Part shown: piece by piece, positions 21,272 to 32,350 of the stretch
How positions within the stretch are numbered: position 1 is the stretch's first letter
Layout of the letters: each line of letters begins with the position of its first letter
Source: Tuctoria greenei
Taxonomy: Eukaryota > Streptophyta > Magnoliopsida > Poales > Poaceae
DNA length: 64,000 nucleotides
Direction: 5' to 3'
Assembly: GCA_036927565.1 (NCBI GenBank)
Contig: JAYESD010000005.1
Coordinates: 14,538,565-14,602,564 of the forward strand
Program-made: the position numbers and the translations under genes
The notes under the pieces: generated by a model
What the model saw: only the letters and a program-made list of their open reading frames with translations
Told to the model about the DNA's origin: nothing
Database searches by the model: none

Positions 21272-22520
21272 GACTATCTTTCTTAGCCTTTATTTGTATC
21301 TTCTCTTCTTCCTCAATTTTGTAATCCTTTGTCCCCAGATGTAATTTCTGTTCTTCAAATGAAATGAAATCCCCAATTTTTCGTGAATTTCATTTTTTTG
21401 TCTTCAACATCTTTGTCTTCACTTGGCCCCCTGGTAGATGTGCACAATTTGATTGTGGACATGTACCAAAAGGATGTTGATTTTTGTTGAAGACAGATTT
21501 ACTTCGAACTCGTATAGTTTTTGTCCGAAGTTTTCGATAGTGAAGGTCCCTTGAAATCGTCGGAGCTTAGAAGCTCCGGCATTGTCCATCGTCGGAGCTT
21601 AGTAGCTCCGGCAATAGCCTCTACCAACACGTTGAGTGTCGATAGTTAATACTTCAAGGTGTCGGAGCTTAGTAGCTCCGGCAATGACCTTTGCCACGCT
21701 TGGCTTGCTGGCAACAGACTCTAGTGATAGAGTCTTCTCACCATCTTTAAGTTAACGCCAGTGGGAGTCGGAGCTTGGTTAACTCCGATTTTTCTTCATC
21801 AATGTTGAGTTTATTTTTCCTGCACACTTAAGCCAAGAAAAACAGTAAAATTCGTTCCTTATCTATAACTTCGTCGCGGCTTACGGTTCTTAAGAGAATT
21901 TCAAGTTGAACACGATTTTTAGTACAATTGGATGAATTGTCTTTTCTTTTAGATCCAATTGTCCATGGACCCACCTTACTTTGGCCTGCCGGGATGTAGG
22001 TAGAGTGGCGTACTTAGGGTGCTTGACCAGGCTAAGTCGATAGCACACTCCGGCCCTAGAATGGCTTGGCGGCTTTCAGGCGAGTTGGCCACAGATGATA
22101 TTTAAATCTAAAAAATCTGACAATTCAACTCAAATTATACATAAACCGATTTAACTAGAACTTCTTAAGAATTGCACGTTTCTGTTATAGACAAGAAAGA
22201 GAAAAATAAAAATGTCGAGCCTTATGCAAAAATGAATGCACGTGGAGTCTATTTCACATGAAGATGTCTTTCATTATAGGTCCGGGGTACAGGGGAAACA
22301 AGTACACTCTTAGGGTACGGAACCAGGCTAAGCGTGTTCGGTTTTTCGTTTAACCCAGGGTAATTAGCTACACTTCTAGTCCGGAGACTGTATCAAGTGT
22401 TGCATGAGCTTTCCAAACCTTTCGGGAAAGGTCCGGCTGCTCTCCCGGAGTAACTACCCGACTCTGTACAATGACTCTATAACATACACTTCAAGTTACT
22501 TAAGACTCACCTCCGTGGAA
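21272..22520. other. Spacer between antisense gene and pol in Gypsy B
   Basis: Non-coding. It probably contains the 3' ends of both the sense pol transcript and the antisense transcript. It includes three copies of the hairpin CGGAGCTTAGWAGCTCCG (about 21558-21680) plus an AT-rich tract with possible poly(A) signals (AATGAAATGAAAT near 21357). Element C has the same hairpins (36088-36215). Confidence 0.6.
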
Positions 22521-25500
22521 TTAAGTGTAGAACTTACGGAGGTGCTCGATGTTCCAAGGATTTGGGAGAGGTGTCCCATCCTCAGCAGCCAAGCGAACGC
22601 TTCCGGGACGGGATACTTTGATCACTCGGAAGGGCCCTTCCCAGCCGGGGGAGAGTTTGTTTTGCCCTTCTCTGGATAGTATTCTCCGTAGCACCAGATC
22701 GCCTTCCTCGAGCTGTCGGTTGAGTACATGCCGCTGATGATAGCGCCGTAGAGCTTGGCGATATCGGGCATTCCGAACACCTGCTTGGCACCTTCCCTCC
22801 TCGAGGAGGTCTAGGTCTTCACGCCGGAGCTGGTCCTGCGCGGCTTCGTCGAAGGTCCGGACTCGGAGGGAACCCAAGGTGATTTCCGGAGGAAGGATCG
22901 CTTCAGCTCCGTACACCAGGAAGAAGGGTGTTTCTCCGGTTGCCCGACTTGGAGAAGTCCTGTTAGCCCATAGAGTGGGCGGAAGCTCTTCGATCCAATT
23001 AGCTCCGTGCTTTTTCAAACGCTCATAAGTGCGCGTTTTTAGTCCTTTAAGGATCTCTGCGTTTGCTCTCTCGGCTTGCCCATTGCTGGCAGGATGAGCT
23101 ACGGAGGCGTAGCAAACTTGTATGCCGAGGTCTTCGCAATATCCTTGAAATGCGGAGCTTGTGAACTGAGTCCCATTGTCAGTGATGATCTTGTTTGGGA
23201 CTCCGAATCTGCTCACGATAGATTGTAGAAAATTGATTGCAGATTGTTTGTTGATCGTCACAACAGGAGTAGCTTCCGGCCACTTGGTGAACTTGTCGAT
23301 GGCGACATACAGGAACTTGTAACCTCCGACGGCTCTTGGGAAGGGTCCCAAGATGTCCATCCCCCACACAGCGAAAGGCCATGTAGGAGGTATCATTTGT
23401 AAGGACTGAGCAGGTGTGTGAATTTGCTTTGCATGAAATTGACATGCTTTGCATTTCTTCACTAGCTCAGTAGCATCCTGGAGCGCTGTAGGCCAGTAGA
23501 AGCCGTGCCGAAAGGCTTTTCCGACCAGCGTGCGGGAAGACGCGTGGTTCCCACACTCACCTCCATGGATTTCTGCGAGGAGCTCGCAGCCTTCTTCCCT
23601 TGTGATGCACCGCATTAGGATGCCGTTGGCACCGCGCCGGTAGAGATCCCCTTCTACCAACGTGTATCTTTTAGCCAATCTGACTACCCGGTCAGCGGAT
23701 ACATCATCGTCAGGAAGGATGTTGTCTTTCAAGTAGTTCCGGATCTCCGAGATCCATGCATCGGAACTGACTTGAGCATTTGAGTCTTGCGTGCTGGGTT
23801 GCTCGGAGCTTCCGGCAGCACCTACGACCCTTGATGGCTGCCATGGTAACAGGGCCATCGGGACCGTCAGCTTCGGGATGCTGATCTCGCCCCCTTCGTT
23901 CAGTTCGGCAGGCTGAACTGTGGGTTTTGACAACCTCCGGACAAAGGTTCCGTCTGGAGCCGGAGCTCCGGTTGACGCCTTGGTCGAGAGTTCGTCAGCT
24001 TCAGCGTTGTGAGCACGCTGGACATGGCGAAGGTCTAGGACTTCGAAGTCCTTCTGAAGCCTCTGGACTTCAAGGACATAAGCAGCCAGCTGGGGATTAT
24101 TGCAGGAGCATTCACCCTTCACCTGTTTGATGACAAGTTGTGAATCTCCTTTGACCAGCAACTGCTTGACACCATATGATAGTGCCACCTTTAATCCATA
24201 TATGAGTGCTTCGTACTCCGCCATGTTGTTGGTTGCCTTGAAGTCAAGGTGCACAATGTATTTCACCTTCTCCCCGGTTGGTGCGAGGAGAAGGATTCCA
24301 GCTCCGGCTCCCTGCTTCTGCATGGAGCCGTCGAAGTAAAGGGTCCAGTGAGGCTTAGTGAAGGCCGGAACTTGTTGTTCCATCTTCTGCTCGCTGGGGC
24401 CCCCAGGGTTTAACGGAGAGGGAGTCCATTCTGCCACGAAATCTGCCAACGCTTGACTCTTGACTGCTTGTCTTGGAATGAATTCGAGGTCGAATTCAGC
24501 CAGTTCCGCTGCCCACTTTGCTATATTCCCAGTTGAATTGGGATTATGCAGGATCGCTCGAAGTGGATGTGAAGTTACCACCGAGACTTTGTGAGCTTGG
24601 AAATAATGTCGAAGCTTTCTTGAGGCAATAAGAACTGCGTAGAGCAGCTTATGCACCTCTAGGTATCGAGTCTTGGCATCGTGTAACACTTCACTGATGA
24701 AGTATACTGGACGTTGAATGGTCCGGACCCTCCCGGAGGGGTCCGGAGCTTCCTCCCCATTGATCCGGACCCTGTCGGAGGGGTCCAGACTATCTTCGGG
24801 GACCTCCGGGTTCTGGACGAAGGAACCCGGAGCTTCTTCAGGAATGACCTGGATCCTATCGGAAGGATCCGGGTCCTCTGAAGTGGCTTCTTGTGGGTTC
24901 AGGTCTGGGAGCTGGGACCCAGACCCGCTTTCAGGAACCTCCGGATCCTCCCGAAGGGATCTGGATTCCTGAGTATTGGGTAGTTCTGGTCTCTCCGCAA
25001 CCAGAACCATACTGACGACTTCGTCAGCTGCTGAAATATAAAGCAATAAAGGCTCACCAGGGTTCGGAGCTACCAAGACTGGTAGGGTGGTGAGGAACTG
25101 TTTCAGCTCCTGGAATGCCTTCTCTGCTTCTTCAGACCATTGGAATGGTCCGGATTTCCTCAGTAACTTGAAGAAGGGAAGTGCCCTTTCCGCCAGTCTT
25201 GAAATGAACCGGCTGAGGGCTGCTAGACATCCGGTTAATTTTTGGACATCTTTGATGCGGGTTGGTGGCCGCATGTCTTCAATGGCTTTTATCTTCGCCG
25301 GATTAGCTTCTATGCCCCGGTGACTTACCAGGAATCCGGAACTAACCCCGAAGACGCACTTGTCTGGGTTTAGCTTCGTGCGGGTGGCTCGCAGCTTGTC
25401 GAAGACAGCCTGTAAGGTGTCCAAGAGGGACTCCTTGTTCTTGACTTTGACCACGATGTCATCAACGTACACTTCCACTATGTCTCTGATGAGTTCTTCG

Positions 25501-26049
25501 AAAGTTTTGTACATTGCTCGTACAAAAGTTGAAGCTGCATTCTTGAGACCAAAAGGCATGGCTGTGTAACAATACAACCCATCCACTGTGATGAATGAAG
25601 TATGTTCTTCATCTTCCCTAGACATCCGGATTTGATGATATCCTGAATATGCGTCTAGAAAACACAACAACTCACACCCGGAGGTGGAATCCACTATCTG
25701 GTCTATTCTAGGTAGTGGGAATGGATCTTTTGGACATGCCTTATTCAGTGTGGTGTAGTCGATGCACATCCGAAGTTTCCCGCCGGCTTTAGGCACAACG
25801 ACTGGGTTTGCCAGCCATTTTGGATGGTAGACTTCTCGGATGAATCCGGCTTCGAGCAACTTCTTCACTTCTTGTCGGATGAAGTTCTGTCGCTCTACCG
25901 ATTGCTTCCGAGGTTTCTGGTGCACAGGCCGAGCGTCGGGGTAAATCTTCAGATTGTGCTCAATCACTTCCCTGGGGATCCCAGGCATTTGTGACGGTTG
26001 CCAAGCAAACACGTCAACGTTAGCCCGGAGGAAAGTGATGAGCGCGAGT
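22521..26049 (-). CDS. Gypsy B pol: reverse transcriptase, two RNase H domains, integrase
   Basis: A frame of about 1,170 codons on the - strand. The reverse transcriptase has KLRMCIDYTTLNKACPKD, FLDAYSGYHQI and YVDD at 25458-25469. The normal RNase H follows, split by an unusual acidic repeat insertion of about 90 residues (24716-24990). An archaeal-type RNase H starts with LYFDGSMQKQGAGAGI and contains NNMAEYEALI and LVVKGDSQLVI-like blocks. Integrase has the HHCC zinc finger (about 23600-23440) and catalytic D, D, E in GMDILGPF, ITDNGTQF and NGQAERAN, ending near 22521. The frame is continuous with gag-protease except for a single TAG at 26052-26054; no ATG begins it, so it is normally part of one polyprotein. 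Confidence 0.92.
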
Positions 26050-26051
26050 TC

Positions 26052-27680
26052 CTATTTGTCGTTCAAACCACCCGATATGCGGGTAGTTTGAGTGACTTCA
26101 GAACCAATTTGGACGACTTTGACGGGGATGTCGGTGTCGCCGCTTGGCTGCACACGAGGTGCAGAGGTCGAGCCTCGTTGACGAATGCTCGGAGGTTGTG
26201 GAGCTTGCTTCTGTCTGGAGTCCTCTTCTTGCGCTGTGGTGAGTGCGTGAAGTTCCTCCAGAGCAGTTACTCCGGCAGTGCGATCTCCACGGATCCGGAG
26301 AACGCCTACTGGTGTTGGCATCTTCAACACCAGGTATCCATAATGAGCAGCTGCCATGAATTTGTACAAGGCAGGTCTACCCAAAATGGCATTGAATGGT
26401 AAGTTGATCTGAGCGACGTCGAAGATCAACTTTTCGGTGCGATACTTCTCCCGGGTCCCGAAGGTAACAGGGAGAGTAATAGCTCCGAGTGGGGTTATGG
26501 CCCCCGGACCTACTCCGGAGAAAGGTCGAGAGGGCTGGAGGTCCGAAGGTCGGAGCTGAAGCTTAGTGAAAGCTTCGAAGCTAATGAGATTAAGCCCTGA
26601 ACCTCCATCTACCAGGACATGATGGAGCTGGATGTTGTTGATGGTGGGAGATACCATCAAGGGTAGCTGGCCAGCTCCGACCATGCTTTGAGGACAGTCC
26701 GAAGCATCAAAAGTAATGGGTGTGTCCATCCACTTTCGATGTGGCTCCGATCTAGCTGTAGGAGCTACAGCAGCCATATCCCGTCGCATAGTCTTAATGA
26801 CGCGACGAGAGGTGATGTCCCATGATCCACCAAAGATGGTGTTCATGGTTTTTCGACGCTCGTTGTCGGAGACGTCGGAATCATTGTCGACGGAGGTGTA
26901 GACGGCTTTCAAGACCTTTTTGGGGTCTTGAAACCCTAACTCCTCTTCAGCCGGAGCTTCATCGACCTTTTGTTTCCCCTCCCTCTGTCGGAAGGGAGAC
27001 CCTTCCTGGCGCTTGTGGTAGCGCTCGGCAAGGTTTTGGACCTCCCGGCAGTCCTCCAGTCTGTGGCTGCCCGTTTTGTGAATGGGGCACCACATCTTGG
27101 ATTTGCCACCGTCTTCGGAAGACGGTCGAGGCCGCTTCTCGGGGCGTGGCCCCCGGCCACCAGGAGTTGCAGCGGCTGCAACGTTGGATGTGCCGGCCGA
27201 CGGCTTCTTCTTGCCGTTGGTCTTCTTTTTCTTCTTGCCACTCCCGGAGGTAGCGGCTTCTTCTTTGGAGGATTTTTTATGATCCTCCAGGGCTGGTTTG
27301 GAGTGCATTTCACGGCCCTCCGCAGCTCTGGCACACTTATCAGCCAGGCTGAAGAGCTCCGTGACGCTGGTGATCTCTTTGATCGCCAGCTTCTCCAACA
27401 TCTTCTTGTCTCGTACACCCTGTCTGAATGCCACAATGACAGAAGCGCTTGAGATAGAAGGGATTGTGTTACGTACCTGAGAGAATCTCTGGATGAATGA
27501 CCGCAAAGATTCTCCTCCTTTTTGCACGACCGCAAAAAGGTCCAGTTCAGTGCCCGGACGGGTGTATGAACTCCCGAAATTGGCGGTGAACTGGCGGCAC
27601 AGCTCCTCCCAACTGTCGATAGAGTTGGGTGGAAGGCTCATAAACCAGGACCTGGCGGTCCCAGTTAAAGCCACTGGAAA
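26052..27680 (-). CDS. Gypsy B gag C-terminal part and aspartic protease
   Basis: Continues the gag frame directly after the in-frame TAA at 27681-27683. It contains the retrotransposon gag core (ALTGTARSWFMSLPP, SWEELCRQFTANFG, ESLRSFIQRFSQV), a lysine-rich linker, a CX2HX4HX4C zinc-knuckle-like motif in WCPIHKTGSHRLEDC, and a retroviral-type aspartic protease with VLVDGGSGLNLI and NAILGRPALY. It ends at a TAG (26052-26054), after which pol continues in the same frame. The protease active site reads DGGSG, as in other Tat elements, rather than the DSGA of chromoviruses. Confidence 0.88.
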   Translation of the reverse strand, partial: FPVALTGTARSWFMSLPPNSIDSWEELCRQFTANFGSSYTRPGTELDLFAVVQKGGESLRSFIQRFSQVRNTIPSISSASVIVAFRQGVRDKKMLEKLAIKEITSVTELFSLADKCARAAEGREMHSKPALEDHKKSSKEEAATSGSGKKKKKTNGKKKPSAGTSNVAAAATPGGRGPRPEKRPRPSSEDGGKSKMWCPIHKTGSHRLEDCREVQNLAERYHKRQEGSPFRQREGKQKVDEAPAEEELGFQDPKKVLKAVYTSVDNDSDVSDNERRKTMNTIFGGSWDITSRRVIKTMRRDMAAVAPTARSEPHRKWMDTPITFDASDCPQSMVGAGQLPLMVSPTINNIQLHHVLVDGGSGLNLISFEAFTKLQLRPSDLQPSRPFSGVGPGAITPLGAITLPVTFGTREKYRTEKLIFDVAQINLPFNAILGRPALYKFMAAAHYGYLVLKMPTPVGVLRIRGDRTAGVTALEELHALTTAQEEDSRQKQAPQPPSIRQRGSTSAPRVQPSGDTDIPVKVVQIGSEVTQTTRISGGLNDK

Positions 27681-28469
27681 TTAATTGGCCATTACGGCCT
27701 CGTTTCCTCCAGCTGCTAAGATCGCAGTGGAGTATATCTGTAGGAATTCTACGGGATTGACAGTCCCGTCGAATTTTTCTGGCAAGTGTGGCCGGAACTT
27801 CTGTGGCCATCTAACCATGCGCAGGTGCATGGCTAGGGCGGAACAGCCTCCTCCTACTCCTTCCAGAGTAGAAAGGTCTTGAGCATCTCGTCTTTCTCGA
27901 GCTCGCTCGATGTGGACACGGCCATCCTGTTGGCGGTATCGGCGATCAAGCTCCGCCCGGAGGTCGTGTGTCGAAAGCCGAGATGCAGTATGGGCACGTC
28001 GTGCCCCAGAGGGCAACGACGTCACTTGCTGTGACGCAGCTCTTCTCCGGTTGTTGGAGACATGTGGACCAAGTCTTCCAGACAACGTTCGTCGCTGCGA
28101 CGGGGCCCGCCCTGAAGGAGGTGGACCCTGGTTGTTGAGGCGTTCGGCCGCTGCTGCGACCAAATGCTCAATATCAGCTCTCCATTGCTCCATGGCACCT
28201 TGAGATGCATCCGGAGGTGGTGGTCGCTGAAGAAGAGCACGCGCTGCATGGAGCGCGTGTTCTGGATTGTCACGACTTGCCGGCGCAGAATGTGACGCCG
28301 GTGCACCATCATGTCGTCCGGCATGTCTTGCCGGAGAAGATGGTGGTGGTGGGAGTGTGACTCCCGCTGGAACTGAGGCTCCTGCCGGTGGTTGCATGTT
28401 GGAGGGATTGCCTCCGACAGCCTGAGCAGCAGGTTGCCCGTTGGATGATCCAGCAGCAGAATTCACCAT
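27681..28469 (-). CDS. Gypsy B gag N-terminal part (ends at in-frame stop)
   Basis: Begins at about 28469, just inside the 5' LTR and primer-binding site. It encodes a proline/alanine-rich region (PPPPSSPARHAGRHDG), an arginine-rich patch, and the start of the conserved capsid region (RWPQKFRPHLPEKFDGTVNP). It ends NEAVMAN-stop at 27681-27683. The downstream frame is the same one, so the stop is a nonsense change in an otherwise intact gag-pol, unless the element uses readthrough. Confidence 0.8.
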   Translation of the reverse strand: MVNSAAGSSNGQPAAQAVGGNPSNMQPPAGASVPAGVTLPPPPSSPARHAGRHDGAPASHSAPASRDNPEHALHAARALLQRPPPPDASQGAMEQWRADIEHLVAAAAERLNNQGPPPSGRAPSQRRTLSGRLGPHVSNNRRRAASQQVTSLPSGARRAHTASRLSTHDLRAELDRRYRQQDGRVHIERARERRDAQDLSTLEGVGGGCSALAMHLRMVRWPQKFRPHLPEKFDGTVNPVEFLQIYSTAILAAGGNEAVMAN

Positions 28470-28487
28470 TCTTGAAGATCTCAGGCC

Positions 28488-28507
28488 CCCCTACCTGGCG
28501 CGCCAAC
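28488..28507 (-). promoter_or_regulatory. Primer-binding site of Gypsy element B
   Basis: On the - strand, directly after the 5' LTR, the sequence reads TTGGCGCGCCAGGTAGGGG. It starts with the TGG that pairs with a tRNA CCA end. I could not assign the tRNA with certainty from memory. Confidence 0.75.
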
Positions 28508-29338
28508 TGTCGACTGTTGGAGTCGGCAGATCCCCTGACACTATGAAAGTGTGGAAGGAGTTTGTGGTTCGGTTTGGGCGCGCGGAGACTCAAGAAGGTG
28601 AATTGCGATTGGACTCGAGTGACACAGTAGTTTACGTGGTTCGGGCCGCCTGAGCGTAATACCCTACTCCACGGGAGTGTATGTGTGTTGTATTAACTTG
28701 TGAGCTTGAGTGTGTTCCCGTGTGCCCCCTCGTGTATCGTCGGTTTGTCCTTTTATAGTACAAGGACAAACCGTTACAGGTCAGCCTGGCCCGACATGTG
28801 GCCCTGGCGGTTATTGGCATTGATACACGAGATTAATTGTTGTTAATAACCCTGTAACGGCTCCGACAGTGCCGTTACAGGTGTTAAGATCATCCGATTA
28901 AATATCATTAATGTGGAATTAATGATAATTAATCGGGTCTTGAAGTCCGCGGCTGTCCTTTGGAGATCCGGAGCCGTTACAACGTCTCCCGGGGGTTTAA
29001 AGTGGCCAGCTCCGACGTATGGACACGTGGCAGCTCCGGAGCTTGCTCGTGGGAAGCGGGAAGCTCCGGGGCGGTTTGCTACGTGTCAGGTTCGGAGCTT
29101 CTCTCGGTCAGGGGCTACCTCCGGAGGTGCCGTTTCAGTACTTGGCCCGGAGCTTCACCCTTGCGGGTAATAGCTCTGGTCTGACAGTACACGTGGCAAC
29201 CTAGAGGTTAACCATGTTGGAGAAGCGGGTCCGGTCACGTCTGGCGAGTGGGCCCCCGAGGGTCTTCAATTTGAGTAGATGTCCTTCCCTTGAGATCTTT
29301 GTAACCTCAGGGGGTGTATGGTTTTTAGGGTACCGACA
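28508..29338 (-). repeat. 5' LTR of Gypsy element B (831 bp)
   Basis: Same termini and length as the LTR at 16459-17289; about five differences were counted. It is followed by the right target-site copy GGTGC at 29339-29343. Confidence 0.95.
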
Positions 29339-29353
29339 GGTGCCGTTGTCACT

Positions 29354-30160
29354 CTAGACCTTGATGATGGGAAGTTGAAATTCCCTTTGAGCGCGGTTGG
29401 CAAAGGTCTTGAACACTTTCGGAGTCTCACTCTTGTCACCTAGAAATAGAGTCCAAGCATAGCGAGAATAGTCATGAACAATAATGAGACAATAGAGGTT
29501 ACCGCCAAGGCTTTGATATGTCGATGGTCCGAAGAGGTCCATGTGGAGTAGTTCAAGTGGCTTGGAGGTTGACACCATTGTCTTCATTGGGTGGTGTGAA
29601 GCAACTTGCTTCCCGGCTTGACAAGCGCTACAAAGCTTGTTCTTCTCAAATGTGACATCCTTCACGCCGGTAACCATCCCAAGCTTGAATGACTTCTTGA
29701 GTTTGCTCATTCCAATGTGCGCTATGCATCGGTGCCATAGCCATCCCAAGCTTGTCTTAGTGAAAAGACAAGTGGTCAAGCTAGCATTCTTGTTGGTGAA
29801 GTCCACTAGGTAGAGATGTCCATGCCGGAATCCTTTGAAGACTATGTCTTGGCTAGTTTCACTACTCACAACAACATCATTTTTGCTAAATATGCACGTT
29901 AGTCCAAGATCACATAGTTGTGCAATAGAAAGTAAATTAAAGCTAAGTGACTTAATGTACAAGACATTAGAAATAGACAAGTCATTTGAAATAGCAATTT
30001 TACCTAACCCAATTACCTTTCCCTTATAGTTATCACCAAAGGTGACTTGTTCATGATTGCCGGGGTTTTCTATGGTGGTGAACATACCATCATTGCCGAT
30101 CATATGTTGAGTGCACCCGCTATCGAGTACCCAATGCCTTCCTCTGGCTTTGTAGTTCAC
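29354..30160 (-). pseudogene. Copia A protease and integrase N-terminal half
   Basis: Contains the aspartic protease site (WVLDSGCTQHM), the GAG-pre-integrase zinc finger (WHRCIAHIGMSKL ... CSACQAGKQ) and the first integrase catalytic Asp in HMDLFGPST, followed by VHDYSRYAWTLFL. It ends at TAG (29354-29356), a few codons before the Gypsy B insertion point; element D has an arginine codon at that place. The C-terminal half of integrase resumes at 16453. Confidence 0.88.
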
Positions 30161-32290
30161 CTACACACATGAATTCGATTTTTGACTTTAGGCACCCAAG
30201 CCAACTTAGGTCCTTGTATGTGTGATACAAGTGTTTTTGGGACCCAAAGTTGCTTGGGGAGCTTTCGCTTCATGCCCTTCATGTCTTTGCCAATGAATCT
30301 AGCCTTCACCTTGCCACCTACTTTACTTAAGAGATAATAATGATCATTGAAAGTAGATTTATAGTTAGTAGGCAATTTAGGAGAAGGTCGGTTAGGAAGA
30401 GGACACTCCCTTGTGTGGTGACCGGTGACCTCACAATGTTGGCAATAAGAACCAACTTCCTTGATGAAGCTTGTTCTTAGCTCCGGTGAGGGCACCTTTC
30501 CTTTGTTAGGCACCGGGAAGGATCCAAGTCCTCTCTTGTTGAAGGCCTTTGCTTGTTGGAAGAGGATTTCCTTGTGCTTGACTTCTCCTTTCGAAAGTCT
30601 AGCCACACTAGTGCGAAGACTCTCAATTTCTTCCAACAAGTCCTTCTCCCTAGCATTAGCTTTCAAAGGCACAGACTTGTGCAAAGCATTAGTGGTATGA
30701 GAAGTAATGGACATTTTATCATTAAGGGTTTGCTTCTTCATATTTTTCAATTCTTGATCAAGCATGTCATGAGCAAGGTTAAGTGTTTGATGTTCTTGTA
30801 TTAACTTGTTGTGCTCGTGTTTGGTGTGGTAAGTCAAGTTCATGATTATCTATATGAATTTTAGCCTTTTCTTCCTCAATTTGCTTGAAATGGGATTTGA
30901 GCGTGTCATGCTCTTTCAGTATGCTTTCATACTTGTCAAGCAAATCAAGGTTAGTACTCTCAAGTTTAGCACGAGTTTCTTCAAGCACTTTAACCTTACT
31001 CTTTTCCCTCTTAATGATAGCATGATATTCATTTATCAAAGAAGTTAAATCATCGGGGGAAAGCTCATCATCGCTAGAGTCATCACATACCTTGGTGTTA
31101 CCTTTTGCCATGAGGCACATGGGCGGTGGATGAAGAGGTGCATCATCATTGTTGGCGATGGCGAGGCCGGCCAAGCTTTCTTCTTCCTCTTCACTCTCTT
31201 CATCACTTGTTTCTTCATCGGTGACCCATTCATTTGCCTCACACATGAACACCTTTTGTGGACCATTTCTCTTCTTTGGGAAGAGTCTTGCCTTCTTGCC
31301 CTTGTCATGTTTCTTCTTCCCAAAGGCTCTTGGTTTGGTTTTGGCCCCTTCTTCATCATCATCACTCTCTTCAAGCTTGCGATGCTTGCCTTTGTAGTTC
31401 TCTCTTCTTTTGTCCGGTCTTGGACAATCATAGGAGATGTGGCCTTGATCACCACAATTGTAGCAAGTCTTGCGATCAACTCTCCTTGGTAGGAACGCTT
31501 TCTTCTTGGGATCAAAGGTGTACCCCTTCTTGGTAATCTTGGAGTTCAAACGTGAGAACTTTATCATCATTAATGCAAGCTCATCATCATCTTCACTTGA
31601 TGCTTGTTCTTCTTCACTTGAGCTAGGCTCAACCACCTTCTTCTTCTTTAGGCTTGTTTTCTTGGTGGAGGCCTTTAGAGCAATAGTCTTTGATGATGAT
31701 TGCTCCATCATCCCAAGTACACTCATCTCGTGAGCGTGTATTTCTCCAATGAGCTCCGAAACTTCAATGTGGTCAAGTGACTCTTTTTGGAGCATGGAGT
31801 TGATGATGTTGTACTTTGGCTTGGGAAGAAGCATGAGGATCTTGCGGTTGATGAGTCCCTTGCCAAGAGAAGCAATGTCAAGAGCATTGATTTCTTCAAT
31901 AAGCACATTCAAGCGAGAGAACATTTCATTGACATTTTCATGAGGAAGCATTTTAAATTCATCATATTTGGCTTTAAGCATGTGATATTTCAATTCCTTA
32001 ACACGAGAAGAGCCCTCATGAACCTCAATTAAGCAAGCCCAAATTTCACAAGCCTTTTCCTTGCTAGCAATCCTTGAAAACACATCTTGACTAATACATT
32101 CATAGATTGCATTCCTAGCTTTAGCATCCCATTTTAGTTGATCACCTACATAATTGTGTTCTCCAAACCCCGTGTGGGTCGCTTCCCAAACTTCGGGAGC
32201 AATAGCCTCAAGGTAAGCGCGCATGCGTGCTTTCCAATAGGCAAAGTTCTTGCCCTCGAAGATAGGAACCGAACCCCCAACCTTGGCCAT
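30157..32290 (-). pseudogene. Copia A gag: UBN2 domain, zinc knuckles, coiled coil (frameshifted)
   Basis: Starts at the ATG at 32290, about 45 bp inside the primer-binding site (MAKVGGSVPIFEGKNFAYW). The UBN2-type gag domain covers residues 1-180 (KEKACEIWACLIEVHEG, GLINRKILMLLPKPKYN). A CCHC zinc knuckle CYNCGDQGHISYDC (near residue 280), acidic serine-rich stretches and a long coiled coil follow. A deletion of about 8 bases relative to element D near 30810 shifts the frame; the coil and a second CCHC knuckle (CQHCEVTGHHTREC) continue in the frame at 30843-30157. The length and double knuckle fit Sirevirus gag proteins. Confidence 0.88.
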
Positions 32291-32336
32291 TTTAGCTCTC
32301 TAGCGGTGAAGCTAGAATGATCCTATGAGCAACCTT

Positions 32337-32348
32337 GCTCTGATACCA
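32337..32348 (-). promoter_or_regulatory. Primer-binding site of Copia element A
   Basis: On the - strand TGGTATCAGAGC lies two bases (AT) inside the 5' LTR. It is the standard complement of the initiator tRNA-Met 3' end used by plant Copia elements. Confidence 0.92.
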
Positions 32349-32350
32349 AT

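Larger units (their letters stand above)
16459..29338 (-). mobile_element. Gypsy element B (Tat-like), young insertion in Copia A
   Basis: A full-length 12.9 kb Ty3/Gypsy element on the - strand with two 831-bp LTRs, a primer-binding site at about 28490-28507, gag-protease-RT-RNase H-second RNase H-integrase (28469-22521), a 1.2 kb non-coding spacer, and an antisense gene on the + strand (17820-21271). The second, archaeal-type RNase H after the normal one and the antisense ORF before the 3' LTR place it in the Tat lineage (RIRE2/Grande-type relatives). The LTRs differ at about five positions, so the insertion is recent. Two single in-frame stops split gag-pol. Confidence 0.93.
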
